Source: Nitrosomonas sp.
Lineage (GTDB): Bacteria > Pseudomonadota > Gammaproteobacteria > Burkholderiales > Nitrosomonadaceae
Direction: 5' to 3'
Length of the DNA stretch: 64,000 nucleotides
NCBI GenBank assembly: GCA_031316255.1
Contig: JALDQW010000001.1
Span: forward strand, 2,079,485-2,143,484
This document shows positions 17,846 through 27,539 of the stretch, in pieces. Below the pieces are notes generated by a model. That model saw nothing but the letters and a program-made list of their open reading frames with translations. It did no database searches and had not been told where the DNA came from. Position numbers and translations under genes: made by a program. How positions within the stretch are numbered: the stretch's first letter is position 1; each line of letters begins with the position of its first letter.

Positions 17846-20686
17846 CTACTGGGACGAACACAACACCCGAAATCCGATAACGTCTGCACGTTTGTCTGGC
17901 AGGGTAAAATTGCGCGACGAAACGCGCAAGTAGTCTGGATGATCCTCCCAAGAACCGCTGCGCAGCACGCGGGGCTGGAGATTCGAAGAGTCAGCGCTGC
18001 ACTGTTGTTCACTACCGTCAAACTGCTTACGCCAATCTGAACAGGTCCATTCCCATACATTACCCGGCATATCATACAATCCAAAAGCATTGGCTTTAAA
18101 AATGCCTACTGGTGAAGCTTGATCGCCATCCCACTGGCTCTGACAATCGTTGCAATTGGCATTGTTGGCGCCAATATCATCACCCCACGGATACGCGGTA
18201 TTTTTGCCAGCCCGAGCGGCATATTCCCACTCCGCTTCGGTGGGCAGGCGGCAATTTTGTCCAATTTGTTCCCCTAACCATCTCGCATAGCTTCCTGCTT
18301 GATGCCAGTCGATATAGACAACTGGCTGGTTGCCCCGTCCGCCTTTGGCAATAGTTGGGTATTCCAGATTTTCGCCTTTTTTGTCTTTTACATTGCTGCG
18401 CTGTTGCCGCCAAACATAATAATCAAATTGCTCATAGGTGATCTCGGTTTTTCCCAAGTAGAACGGCTTGCTAATCAGGATGGATTTGCCTGGGACGCCA
18501 AAATATTCTTTTTCTTCATCCAGTGCTTCGATGAATGTTTTCTCTTGTTCGCCGATATTGAATGAGCCGGCCGGAATCTGTGCAAGTTCGGGGAGGGGGG
18601 TGTGGCCCAATCGGAAGCGTTGTAGCGTCCACATCATCTCAAGGGGTAATTCGTGTCGCATGATCCAGTAAAATGATTCGACTGCCAAAACTGAAATCAC
18701 AGCAAAAAGCAGCAGCAGCGATATGAGTCCACGCCGTACCCGTTGGCTCCAGGCAATAAAACGGCTTTCGGTGGTATTTTTAGGAATTCTCAGCGCACGG
18801 TATTTACTAAGACCCAAATACTTAAGATTCAACAAGCGCCCCAGTCCCTTGCTTTGTTGCCATTGCGCGCTCTCGAGCCTGAGTTGTTGACGGTAAATGT
18901 CGCGATCGCGGTTTTTTTCGATATAGTTGTAAAGTGTTGGCCAATAGCCGATCAACTTGCCTGTCTTTTTGTCTTTAGTTCGGGTGCGGATCAACGTTTC
19001 GTGAATCAGATCTACATGCTGTTGTTCTTGCTCTTCTTTGATCGTAATTAAACGCAATACGCTATTCTGGCCTGCTCCCAAGGAGTTAATTGTACGCTCA
19101 CCGGAGAGCATGCGTACTACCTGCTCACCCAGTTCATCATCTCCATTTCCAGCAGCAGCTACAGCTTCTTCACGGGTGATACGTTGGCGGGTGTGACGGC
19201 CTTCGTCGTTGATACGCGTCAGGCGCAGTAATAGTTCCAGCGCTGCCTGTTTGCCCTTATCTTTGCGCCTGGTGGTGTCATCGATGCGTTGCAGCAATTT
19301 ATCCGCCTCCGTACTGAGCATACCGGCAATGCCATTTTGCCGATGGTAGAATTCACCGCTGAGCTTGTCCTCCTGACGATGTTGCCACAATATAGATAGA
19401 CTGTTCTCCACTAACGGCAGCGCGCCAACTTCGTCCTTTGTGTCTTCCAGTATCGCGGCCTTGACTTCACTGACATCCAGCCCGGCCAAATGTGCAGGCA
19501 GTTCAATAATTTCGCGTAATCCTTGTTCGGAGATGAGGGGGAGTAAATAACGTTTGCAGTGACTGTTGTATATTTCTTTCAAGCGGGGCAGGTATTCAAA
19601 ACGCTCGAGAAAATCCAAACGTACGGTACAGATCAAAAACAGCGGGCATTCAGGATCCTGCAGTGCATAGGCCAACAGTGCATCGAACTGGTTGCGCGCG
19701 GCAATGTCTGCAAACGTAAAAAGCTCTTCAAACTGGTCAACGACGAGCAAAAAAGCGGTTTGTTCCTGCTTAAAATTCTTGATGGTTGAAGCGAGCGCGC
19801 TTTTTCTGGCGGCTAATCGATCTTTGCGGCTGTCTATATCACGTTTGGCAGCGTCTTCAATCAACCCATGCTCCAGAATTTCCGCGAGTTTTGTCAGTGG
19901 ATCCTGGCCTGGCATCATTGGCCCCAGTATGCGCCAGTGCTCGATACCCGTGCAAGACCATAGCGCGCCGCGTTCAATCATCGGCAGCATGCCCGCATTG
20001 ACCAGTGACGATTTTCCTGAACCGCTGTTGCCTTCGATTTGCAACCAGCGGATGTAGGCTGAGTTATTGGTCTGATATGCGTTGTCCGGATTGGCGTGCT
20101 GCTGGTTGCCCAAGGCAGTCAGGGCTTCCAGCGTTTCCTTGCGCCGCCCGAAAAACAGTTTCGCATCTTTCCTGCCGAAGGCGCTGAGACCCAGATAAGG
20201 ACAGCCTTCAAAAAGCTGCCGATCATCAAAGCGCATGGTTTGCGTTGTGATATCCTTAATTAATTTCTCTGATAACGGTTTCCCGGGCGACCATTGGTCA
20301 AGTTGGAATAGTGCGAGAAAGGGGGGTAGTAAATCAGGTTGTGCTTCGTCAAGCAGAATGGGGAAAATAGGCAGTGGCAGCTTATCGTCATGCGGCGAGA
20401 AATGTTTTATCAAAGCGACTTGTACTTCAGCGCCGACCCAGCGTTTAACGCCATCGCGCCCAATCAGTACGATAAAAGCACTACATTCCTGCAGGGCTTC
20501 TTGCAAACGCTTTAACCATTGATCGCCGATCCGAATATTGTCTTCATCCCGAAACGTTTGTAAACCTGCTTGCTCAAGCAATTTGCGTAAAGTATTACAT
20601 GCTTCACGATTGGTTCGGCTGTAACTGAGAAATACGTGTTTGGTTGAGCGGGTTTCTGCTAATGGTAAGCTGTTATTGTTTGCCAT
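17846..20686 (-). CDS. TIR - nSTAND1 ATPase - transmembrane - FGE/SUMF1 domain protein
   Basis: 946 residues. TIR domain about 16-140 (HVFLSYSRTN; RWVGAEVQVAL with Glu87 in the place of the NADase glutamate). nSTAND1 entry motif CPYLGLSAFGRKDAKLFFGR about 162-181, Walker A GNSGSGKS at 219-226, Walker B LLVVDQFEELF around Asp317. A transmembrane helix lies at about 649-672. A formylglycine-generating-enzyme-like (SUMF1) domain occupies about 690-946, with RLPTEAEWEYAARAG, NVWEWTCSDW, RVLRSGSW and GFRV. STAND proteins with TIR effectors are typical conflict or signalling proteins, and FGE-like domains often act as binding modules. It is upstream of the FecR-TPR-barrel gene on the same strand with a 117-base gap. 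Substrate and trigger are unknown. Confidence 0.88.
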   Translation of the reverse strand: MANNNSLPLAETRSTKHVFLSYSRTNREACNTLRKLLEQAGLQTFRDEDNIRIGDQWLKRLQEALQECSAFIVLIGRDGVKRWVGAEVQVALIKHFSPHDDKLPLPIFPILLDEAQPDLLPPFLALFQLDQWSPGKPLSEKLIKDITTQTMRFDDRQLFEGCPYLGLSAFGRKDAKLFFGRRKETLEALTALGNQQHANPDNAYQTNNSAYIRWLQIEGNSGSGKSSLVNAGMLPMIERGALWSCTGIEHWRILGPMMPGQDPLTKLAEILEHGLIEDAAKRDIDSRKDRLAARKSALASTIKNFKQEQTAFLLVVDQFEELFTFADIAARNQFDALLAYALQDPECPLFLICTVRLDFLERFEYLPRLKEIYNSHCKRYLLPLISEQGLREIIELPAHLAGLDVSEVKAAILEDTKDEVGALPLVENSLSILWQHRQEDKLSGEFYHRQNGIAGMLSTEADKLLQRIDDTTRRKDKGKQAALELLLRLTRINDEGRHTRQRITREEAVAAAGNGDDELGEQVVRMLSGERTINSLGAGQNSVLRLITIKEEQEQQHVDLIHETLIRTRTKDKKTGKLIGYWPTLYNYIEKNRDRDIYRQQLRLESAQWQQSKGLGRLLNLKYLGLSKYRALRIPKNTTESRFIAWSQRVRRGLISLLLLFAVISVLAVESFYWIMRHELPLEMMWTLQRFRLGHTPLPELAQIPAGSFNIGEQEKTFIEALDEEKEYFGVPGKSILISKPFYLGKTEITYEQFDYYVWRQQRSNVKDKKGENLEYPTIAKGGRGNQPVVYIDWHQAGSYARWLGEQIGQNCRLPTEAEWEYAARAGKNTAYPWGDDIGANNANCNDCQSQWDGDQASPVGIFKANAFGLYDMPGNVWEWTCSDWRKQFDGSEQQCSADSSNLQPRVLRSGSWEDHPDYLRVSSRNFTLPDKRADVIGFRVLCSSQ

Positions 20687-21005
20687 GATATAAAAGGTTT
20701 CATCTTTGCTCGAAGATCAATAATTCTACTTTGTCACTCATTAGCCTGTCTTTGTCAGATTAGCGTATCGCCATTCAACCGAAAAACCATGATATGTTAT
20801 CACGTTGCTTTATATCTCTATTGATTATGATCATGTCGTGAAAATATCGAATATTCTTTCAAATCTGTCCTTCAAAAGCTTCCGGAAGCACTTGGTGCGC
20901 ATACCTCGACAACTATTCGGTAAAAATCATTTCTCTCGATCAGAAAGCGCTGGCCAGCGTGCCGCCGACATTCAAACCCTGTTTGGCACTGTGGCGGCTT
21001 TTCGG
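20687..21005. other. Gap between the TIR-STAND gene and abgT-like gene
   Basis: About 320 bases. It must hold the promoter of the TIR-STAND gene. On the minus strand, 20732-20758 reads DRLMSDKVE, closely resembling DRLMGRKVE at 32133-32159 (23 of 27 bases identical), so a short dispersed repeat or gene fragment is present. A frame at 20805-21026 is not convincing. Confidence 0.4.
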
Positions 21006-22550
21006 TTACGAATAGGTATAACTTGATTGAATGCCGAGCGGAAGACCGGAGAGCGTGTACAGTAGCAGGAATGCCGTCCAGGTAACGAGGAAGGTTACCG
21101 AGTAAGGCAGCATCATTGCCGTCACGGTGCCGATGCCTGCGTTTTTCACATAGCGCTGGCAGTATACGACCACGAGCGGAAAGTATGGCATCAGTGGTGT
21201 GATGATGTTGGTGCTGGAGTCACCGACGCGGTATGCCGCCTGTGTCAGATCCGGAGAAATGCCGAGTTGCATCAGCATGGGCACAAAGACAGTCGCGAGA
21301 AGACCCCATTTTGCGCTGGCCGAGCCGACAAAAAGATTGATAAATGCGGTAATGAGGACAACGCCGACGATTGTGAGATAGGACGGCATTGCAAGCGCTT
21401 TCAGCCACGCTGCGCCCTGCAGGGCCAGCAAAACACCGAGGTTGGACTGACCGAACGCATACACGAACTGTGCGATAAAAAACATGATGACGAGATAGTA
21501 GGCCATCTGGTGCATCGCTTTGGTCATTCCCGCGATCAGGTCTCTGGAGCTTGTTATGGTTCCCGCCACAATTCCGTATACCGCACCGGGTACGATAAAC
21601 ATCATAAAGATCAGTGAAACAATGGAGCGCATCAACGGCGCGGTACCGGATGTGAGTTCCCCTGTGGCATCGCGCCAGGGCGAACCGCTTGGCCAGGCTG
21701 TGGCGATCAGGATAAAGACGCCGAGCAGAAAAACAATCCCGGCAGCTTGCAGGCCTCTGCGCTCGTTTGGTGCAAGCGGTTGCATGGTTGGCAGGTCTTC
21801 GAGACTGCCGTCGAGTTCGGTGTTTTTCAGCCGCGGTTCAACAATTTTTTCCGTCACATACCAGCCTAATCCGATAATCAGAAACGATGACGCCATGGTG
21901 AAAAAATAGTTATTCAGCGGATTGAGCACAATAGCCGGATCGAGAATCCGTGCGCCGGCCTGCGACAGGCCCTGAAGCATGGGATCAAGTGATGACGGTA
22001 AGAAGCTTGCCGAAAAACCGCCGGATACGCCCGCGAATGCGGCGGCGATACCGGCTAAAGGATGCCTGCCGGCTGCATAAAAAATAACGCCACCGAGCGG
22101 TATGACGAGTACGTACCCGGCGTCGGCTGCCGAATGACTGGCGATGCCGGCAAGTATAACCACCGGTGTCAGCAACAATTGGGGCGTTTTGTTCAGAATC
22201 GCGCGTAAAGCGGAGTTGATGAAACCGGTATGTTCAGCCACGCCAATGCCAAGCATCGCGACAAGCACCACGCCAACAGGATGAAAGTGTGCAAAGTTGG
22301 TCACCATGACCGACATGAATTCGGTCATTGATGCGCCGGTCAGCAGGTTATTCACAAGGAGCTGTTCCCCGGTGCGCGGGTCGACGACGTGAAACGGGAC
22401 ATACGACAGCACCCACGACACGATCCAGACCATGAACAGCAATACGATAAACAAAACAGCCGGATCGGGCAGTTTGTTGCCGATACGCTCAACCGATTCG
22501 AGGACGCGTTCGGAAAGATTGGGGTTTTTTTTGTGCGTTGATTCAGACAT
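21006..22550 (-). CDS. AbgT family transporter
   Basis: About 514 residues of a polytopic inner-membrane protein with about a dozen hydrophobic segments. Family marks include GNKLPDPAVLFI near the N-terminus, SHSAADAGYVLVIPLGG, GVSGGFSASFLPSSLDP, FVGSASAKWGLLATVFVPM and RVGDSSTNIITPLMPYFPL. AbgT proteins import p-aminobenzoyl-glutamate, and some (MtrF, YdaH) export sulfonamide antimetabolites. I start at MSESTHKK, preceded by AGGATTCCC; an upstream in-frame start ten codons earlier lacks this. It ends 320 bases from the TIR-STAND gene on the same strand and appears to be its own transcription unit. Confidence 0.92.
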   Translation of the reverse strand: MSESTHKKNPNLSERVLESVERIGNKLPDPAVLFIVLLFMVWIVSWVLSYVPFHVVDPRTGEQLLVNNLLTGASMTEFMSVMVTNFAHFHPVGVVLVAMLGIGVAEHTGFINSALRAILNKTPQLLLTPVVILAGIASHSAADAGYVLVIPLGGVIFYAAGRHPLAGIAAAFAGVSGGFSASFLPSSLDPMLQGLSQAGARILDPAIVLNPLNNYFFTMASSFLIIGLGWYVTEKIVEPRLKNTELDGSLEDLPTMQPLAPNERRGLQAAGIVFLLGVFILIATAWPSGSPWRDATGELTSGTAPLMRSIVSLIFMMFIVPGAVYGIVAGTITSSRDLIAGMTKAMHQMAYYLVIMFFIAQFVYAFGQSNLGVLLALQGAAWLKALAMPSYLTIVGVVLITAFINLFVGSASAKWGLLATVFVPMLMQLGISPDLTQAAYRVGDSSTNIITPLMPYFPLVVVYCQRYVKNAGIGTVTAMMLPYSVTFLVTWTAFLLLYTLSGLPLGIQSSYTYS

Positions 22551-22777
22551 GGGAATCCTTTGTCTATTTAACTGAGTCACTTATTTTACCAGCCGAAACG
22601 ACAGCAATCGTTTTGTCCGTATTAAACTTCAATTCGTTTTCTTGCTACTGTACCTTCCTCAGTTTCACAACAGGAGTAGATCAATCCATAGTCGTTTTAC
22701 GTGTGGGAAAAGTCACACTGCAACGTTGGAAGACATGTTACACTTAATTTTGGTCCATATATTACAAAAGGTGGAGT

Positions 22778-25700
22778 ATGAGAACTGGAGCGGCTAATTC
22801 AGGGGATTTCCGGAAAAAAGGTGATCGTGACAAAGAAGAAGATCATGACAAAAAAGAAGATCATGACAATATTGAGAATGCATTTTCACGGACGCCTCAG
22901 GCAAAAGACGATTATTTTTCATTGAACGGGATTGCCGGTAACGATAATGTCAGTATTGGCGAAGACTCGGGTCAGACTTATATCCTGGATGTCATGGCGA
23001 ATGATTTGGGCGGGCGGCGCAAATCTCTCTGGTCGCTCGACGATAGTGCGCCCTCAGCAGGTGGAGAATCGTCCGATCTGTTTGCACGCGATGTGGTCGA
23101 TGCCGCTGAATCAAGTGCTTTGGGTGCGCAGGTTTCAGTCACGGCGAACGGCAAGGTTGCATATTCCTATACTCCTGAATTGCTTGCACAACTTATTCCG
23201 TTGTCAGCCAATGAGTCACTTGTCGATACGTTTACATATGCCATGAAAATGGGAAATGGTGCATTGAGCTGGGCGACTGCTACTGTAGAAATTGCGGGTG
23301 TCAATGATGCGCCGGTGTTATCTGGAGTGCGGTTTGATCTGGCCGATGGCGAGGCTGATAATTTATATGGAATTTTTGGATATGATTTTTTGTTGGACGG
23401 GTTTAGCGATCCGGAGGGAGATTTGCTCTCCGTGGCGGAACTCAGGGCCACCAATGGAACAGTGGATGAAATAGCTGATTCAGGCTGGTCTTTTATGCCG
23501 GATGCCGGTTTTGCCGGTACGGTTGAATTGCAGTACACCGTCATCGACGGTCATGGCGGCAGCGTGCCAGCCACTCAGCATTTTACGATTGAGGATACGT
23601 TGCCCGAGTTGGCTTTTAGTACGCCATCTAACGGTGAAAATCTTAAAGTTGACCAGAATATTGTTCTTGAGTTTGATGAGAAGGTTGTCGCGGGAAGTGG
23701 CGAGATTATTATCAGCAATAGCGTTGATGCCCGCGTGATTGATATTAACGACACCAGTCAGGTGACTTTTACGAGCGGTAAAAAAGGCGGTTCTGTCATT
23801 ATTGATCCCGCCGAGGATTTGATTGCAGATACGAGTTACAACATACAGTTCGCCAGTGGCGTCATTCAGGATGCGACAGGCAATGCGTATGCAGGTATTA
23901 ACGATCTTACCGATCCGGTAACACTGGATTACACGACTATCTCATCTGACCCGTTGTTGAGTTGGAGCAGCACGTGGGGAGTCGCATACTTAAAGGCTGA
24001 TGACACGATTGAATTGTATTTTGATGAACCGGTTGTCGCAGGAAGCGGCGCAATTATTATCAGCAATGGCACGGACACGCGTACGATTGACATCAACGAT
24101 GCCAGTCAGGTGACATTCGATGACTTTGGCGTCGTCATCATCAATCCAGTCGATGATTTGCTTCCGGACTCCAACTACAATATCCAGATAGCTAGTGGGG
24201 TGATTCTGGATAGTGACGGTTTCGTGTATGCGGGTGTCAGCGATTCTGAAACGCTCAATTTTATGACTATAACATCAGACCCATTGTTGTTCTGGAGTAA
24301 CCCGGTGGACGGGATGGAATTCAAGGTGGATGGCAACATTGAATTGGCGTTTGATGAGCGGGTTGTTGTGGGTAGTGGCGAGATTATTATCAGTAACGGT
24401 ACGGATACGCGAACGATAGACATTAACGACACCAGCCAAGTGATGTTCGACGGTTATGATCTTGTAACCATCGATCCGATTGATGATTTGCTTCCGGATT
24501 CCAACTACAACATCCAGATGGTCAGCGGTGTTATTATGGATGCCAACGGTCACGCCTATGCGGGGATCAGTGACCCGGATACGCTCGATTTTATGACTAT
24601 TCCGTCCAATCCACGTCTGGTGTATAGCGATCCTATGGATGAATCCACCACGTTTCAGGTTGACAGCGATATCCGACTGGACTTTGATGAGCCGGTTATT
24701 GCGGGAAGCGGTGCGATTATCTTCAGTAATGGCGCGGATACACGCACCATAGATGTCAAGGATACAAATCAGGTTACGTTCGATGACTACGGCGGGGTGA
24801 TCATCAATCCGTCTGATGATTTAATGCCGGATACTATCTATAGCATACAGATGGCCAGTGGGGTGTTAACCGATTTGGCCGGTCATGCTTATGCCGGCAT
24901 CGGCGATCCGGATACATTGAATTTCACCACGATTCCGACGAATCCGGTGCTCGACTCGAGTAATCCGCAGGATGAGGCGGCGTTCAAAATCGATGATGAC
25001 TTGTCGTTCTATTTTAACGAAATGATCATGCCCGGCAGCGGAAATATTATTATCAGCAATGGCACGGATACCCGCACGATAGACATCCACGATGCCAGTC
25101 AGGTGATGTTCGATGGTTATAATGGCGTGATAATTAATCCGGTTGACGATCTGGTTCTTGGTGAAACCTATCATGTTTTGATGGACAGTGGCGTCATCAC
25201 CGATATGGCCGGACATGCTTATGCGGGAATCAGTGATCCGGATACACTCAATTTTACGACTCTTTCTCCTGAACCATCAATCAGTGTATTCCTGGCGGAT
25301 GAGTATGTTTCCAAGATAGATGAGGATATTTGGCTCTATTTTGATGAAGATGTCATGCCGGGCAGTGGCGCTATTGTACTTAGCAACGGGACCGATACCC
25401 GCGCCATCGATATCAACGATAGCAGCCAGGTCACATTTAGCGGCAGTAAAGTAACGATAACGCCAGTTGATGATTTGATTGTGGATACGCACTACAATAT
25501 TCAGATGGCTGCGGGTGTGATTCTGGATACCGATGGCCATGAATTTGCCGGTATTAGCGATCCGGATACATACGGTTTTACAACGATCAGTTCTGATCCG
25601 AGGCTGAGCTTTAGTGAGCCGTCAGATGATCTTGCCGAGGTATGGGTTGGCAGCAATATTCAGTTGTATTTCGATGAAACGGTAATTCCCGGCAGTGGTG

Positions 25701-25978
25701 ACATTATCATCAGCAATGGCACCGATACGCGCTTAATTGATATTCGCGATACCAGCCAGGTGATGTTCGACGGATTTGGAGGCGTGATAATCAATCCCGT
25801 AGATGACTTGATACCCGAGACTGACTATAACATTCAAATGGCCAGCGGCGTCATTATCGATACTGAGGGTAATCCCTACGCAGGTATAAACGATGCCACC
25901 ACGCTTAATTTTACAACAACTGATTCCATTGCCAGTACCGTGGCGTTCCCGCCGATTATTGAACCGATGTTCATTTAG
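22778..25978 (+). CDS. Large surface protein with seven Ig-like (SbsA/Big_5-type) repeats
   Basis: 1066 residues, no signal peptide, very acidic. The N-terminus is a charged low-complexity tract (DRDKEEDHDKKEDHDN), followed by a cadherin/VCBS-like region to about residue 275 (VNDAPVLSG, TNGTVDEIADSGWSFMPDAGFAGTVELQYTVIDGHGG). Then come seven repeats of 107-117 residues, each with a variable start, FDE-x-V-x-GSG, IIISNGTDTRTIDI, a SQV-x-F segment, INPVDDL, YNIQMASGV and YAGISDPDTLNFTTI. This is the SbsA Ig-like fold used in S-layer and adhesin proteins. The start follows GGTGGAG. The lack of a Sec signal suggests type I secretion (inference). A clear terminator follows. Confidence 0.85.
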   Translation: MRTGAANSGDFRKKGDRDKEEDHDKKEDHDNIENAFSRTPQAKDDYFSLNGIAGNDNVSIGEDSGQTYILDVMANDLGGRRKSLWSLDDSAPSAGGESSDLFARDVVDAAESSALGAQVSVTANGKVAYSYTPELLAQLIPLSANESLVDTFTYAMKMGNGALSWATATVEIAGVNDAPVLSGVRFDLADGEADNLYGIFGYDFLLDGFSDPEGDLLSVAELRATNGTVDEIADSGWSFMPDAGFAGTVELQYTVIDGHGGSVPATQHFTIEDTLPELAFSTPSNGENLKVDQNIVLEFDEKVVAGSGEIIISNSVDARVIDINDTSQVTFTSGKKGGSVIIDPAEDLIADTSYNIQFASGVIQDATGNAYAGINDLTDPVTLDYTTISSDPLLSWSSTWGVAYLKADDTIELYFDEPVVAGSGAIIISNGTDTRTIDINDASQVTFDDFGVVIINPVDDLLPDSNYNIQIASGVILDSDGFVYAGVSDSETLNFMTITSDPLLFWSNPVDGMEFKVDGNIELAFDERVVVGSGEIIISNGTDTRTIDINDTSQVMFDGYDLVTIDPIDDLLPDSNYNIQMVSGVIMDANGHAYAGISDPDTLDFMTIPSNPRLVYSDPMDESTTFQVDSDIRLDFDEPVIAGSGAIIFSNGADTRTIDVKDTNQVTFDDYGGVIINPSDDLMPDTIYSIQMASGVLTDLAGHAYAGIGDPDTLNFTTIPTNPVLDSSNPQDEAAFKIDDDLSFYFNEMIMPGSGNIIISNGTDTRTIDIHDASQVMFDGYNGVIINPVDDLVLGETYHVLMDSGVITDMAGHAYAGISDPDTLNFTTLSPEPSISVFLADEYVSKIDEDIWLYFDEDVMPGSGAIVLSNGTDTRAIDINDSSQVTFSGSKVTITPVDDLIVDTHYNIQMAAGVILDTDGHEFAGISDPDTYGFTTISSDPRLSFSEPSDDLAEVWVGSNIQLYFDETVIPGSGDIIISNGTDTRLIDIRDTSQVMFDGFGGVIINPVDDLIPETDYNIQMASGVIIDTEGNPYAGINDATTLNFTTTDSIASTVAFPPIIEPMFI
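23604..25930 (+). repeat. Seven tandem protein-coding repeats of about 320-350 bp
   Basis: Each unit encodes one Ig-like domain. The stretch coding ISNGTDTRTIDI is nearly unchanged in five of the seven units while the first 25 residues of each unit vary, so binding surfaces may differ between domains. Such repeats could expand or shrink by recombination. Confidence 0.8.
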
Positions 25979-25991
25979 ACGATATCGGTCG

Positions 25992-26036
25992 AAAACCCGC
26001 ATGATTTGTTTTTAATAATCGTGCGGGTTTTTGTTT
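25992..26036 (+). terminator. Rho-independent terminator after the Ig-repeat gene
   Basis: A 15-bp stem with one G-U pair (AAAACCCGCATGATT with AATCGTGCGGGTTTT), a 10-base loop and a following T-rich run, 14 bases after the stop codon. Confidence 0.85.
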
Positions 26037-26089
26037 TGTCCCGATTGGATTAATATCTTCTGTAATAGTCCAGATGGGAGAACTCGACG

Positions 26090-27391
26090 GTGTCGGAAAA
26101 TAACAGAACGGTGTCTGAACTGCTCCATCGTGCATTGCGATGCTATCAGAGTGGGCAGTTCGAACAGGCAGAGCGGCACTGCCTGAATATTTATACCGTT
26201 GCGCCAGAACAGCCGGATGCACTCCACCTTCTTGCGATTATTTACGCGCAAGGCCGCAAGTTTCCGCTGGCAAATGACTATTTTGAAAAAGCCATTGCCG
26301 CGAATCCCGAAAGAGCGGATTTTTATAGTAATTATGGCAATGCGTTATGGGAGCAGGGATGCTTTAAAGACGCCATACGGTATTGTCAGCAGTCGCTTGA
26401 GTACGATTCTTCAAATGCCGGAACGTACAATATTCTTGGCAGCATATTATTATCGCAAAACCGGTTGAGCGAAGCGGCGGACAGTTTTCGCAAGGCGCTT
26501 GCAATTCAACCCAGGTATCCGCAGGCGTTAAATAATCTCGGTAATACCTTGCAGAAAATGAAAAAAACCGAGGATGCGATAGTTTGCTACCGTAATGCAC
26601 TGGCGCTGCAGGAGAATTATCCGGAGGCGCACAACAATCTTGGGATGGGGTTAAAACAACTCGACAGGATTGAAGAGGCGAGAACGCATTTTTTGCGTGC
26701 TGTTGCGTTACGCCCGGATTTTGTCAGAGCGAAACAAAATTGTATGGAGGTTGATCCGGCATGGCTTGTGCCGCTGGATGGAAAGCAGTTATATTTGCGG
26801 CGTTATAAAGCAGAAGACGCCGCCTTTTTGCATCAATGTTATCTGGATGCAGCCTTTATGGACTTGTATAACCGGTATATTCCACGGCATCAACAGGTTG
26901 ATGACCTGGCCGCAACATTATCGCAAGCGCATAAAAAGCATCCTTGCCAGTTGAAAACAGTCGACTGGGTTATTTTTAGAAAAGCAATCCATAAACCTGT
27001 CGGTATCGCCAATCTGGTTGATATTCAATATCAGCACCGGCGGGCGGAATTTCAAATTGGATTGCCGAACTCTGCTGATCATACCCGTGGCATTGGTCTG
27101 GAGGCAACCCTGCTGGTGCTGGATTACGCATTTAATCGCATAGGGTTAAACAAACTGGTTACGGTTATCTACGGTCACAATGTATCATCTCAGAGAAATT
27201 CGTTGGCTTTGGGGTTTGTACAGGAAAGCTACCTGCGGGAACAACTGATGGATAAGGAAAGCGGAAAATTTATAGATTTATATGGAAACGGTATGACATT
27301 GCGCGATTTTCGTCAGAATAAACGATTGTCCAGGCTGTCAAAACGATTGATCGGGCGGGATATTGTGCTTGCTGCAGATTGTCAAGCCTGA
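26090..27391 (+). CDS. TPR protein fused to a GNAT N-acetyltransferase domain
   Basis: 433 residues starting at GTG, with GGGAG nine bases upstream. Residues about 5-215 form about six TPR units (PERADFYSNYGNALWEQG, NAGTYNILGSILLSQNR, YPQALNNLGNTLQKM, YPEAHNNLGMGLKQL). Residues about 225-400 match a RimJ/RimL-type GNAT fold (LYLRRYKAEDAAFLHQ, PVGIANLVDIQ, ADHTRGIGLEATLLVLDYAF, GLNKLVTVIYGHNVSSQRNSLALGF). The acceptor is unknown; TPR-GNAT fusions often sit with surface-polysaccharide or protein-modification genes. It follows the Ig-repeat gene but is separated from it by the terminator. Confidence 0.82.
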   Translation: MSENNRTVSELLHRALRCYQSGQFEQAERHCLNIYTVAPEQPDALHLLAIIYAQGRKFPLANDYFEKAIAANPERADFYSNYGNALWEQGCFKDAIRYCQQSLEYDSSNAGTYNILGSILLSQNRLSEAADSFRKALAIQPRYPQALNNLGNTLQKMKKTEDAIVCYRNALALQENYPEAHNNLGMGLKQLDRIEEARTHFLRAVALRPDFVRAKQNCMEVDPAWLVPLDGKQLYLRRYKAEDAAFLHQCYLDAAFMDLYNRYIPRHQQVDDLAATLSQAHKKHPCQLKTVDWVIFRKAIHKPVGIANLVDIQYQHRRAEFQIGLPNSADHTRGIGLEATLLVLDYAFNRIGLNKLVTVIYGHNVSSQRNSLALGFVQESYLREQLMDKESGKFIDLYGNGMTLRDFRQNKRLSRLSKRLIGRDIVLAADCQA

Positions 27392-27501
27392 TGTAGCGTT
27401 AACTGAGCCTGGTGTTTTGTTGTAAGCCGTTTCTGTCTGTTAAAACGATTGGCCGCATAAATCCGGGCATTGCATATTGAGTGGAAAATAATTACAATTT
27501 G

Positions 27502-27516
27502 TGCAACTGAGTTGCG
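27502..27516. promoter_or_regulatory. Predicted Zur operator at its own gene
   Basis: TGCAAC-TGA-GTTGCG, an inverted repeat with 3-base spacer followed by ATAAC, matching the palindrome before the TonB receptor. It lies 24 bases before the chosen start, where it could repress transcription. Confidence 0.55.
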
Positions 27517-27539
27517 ATAACGAAATTGTTCACTTGATC

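Noticed and set aside
17846..18620. FGE domain as variable protein of a diversity-generating retroelement
   Set aside because: FGE-type folds are used in such elements, but no reverse transcriptase gene or template repeat was found in the window.
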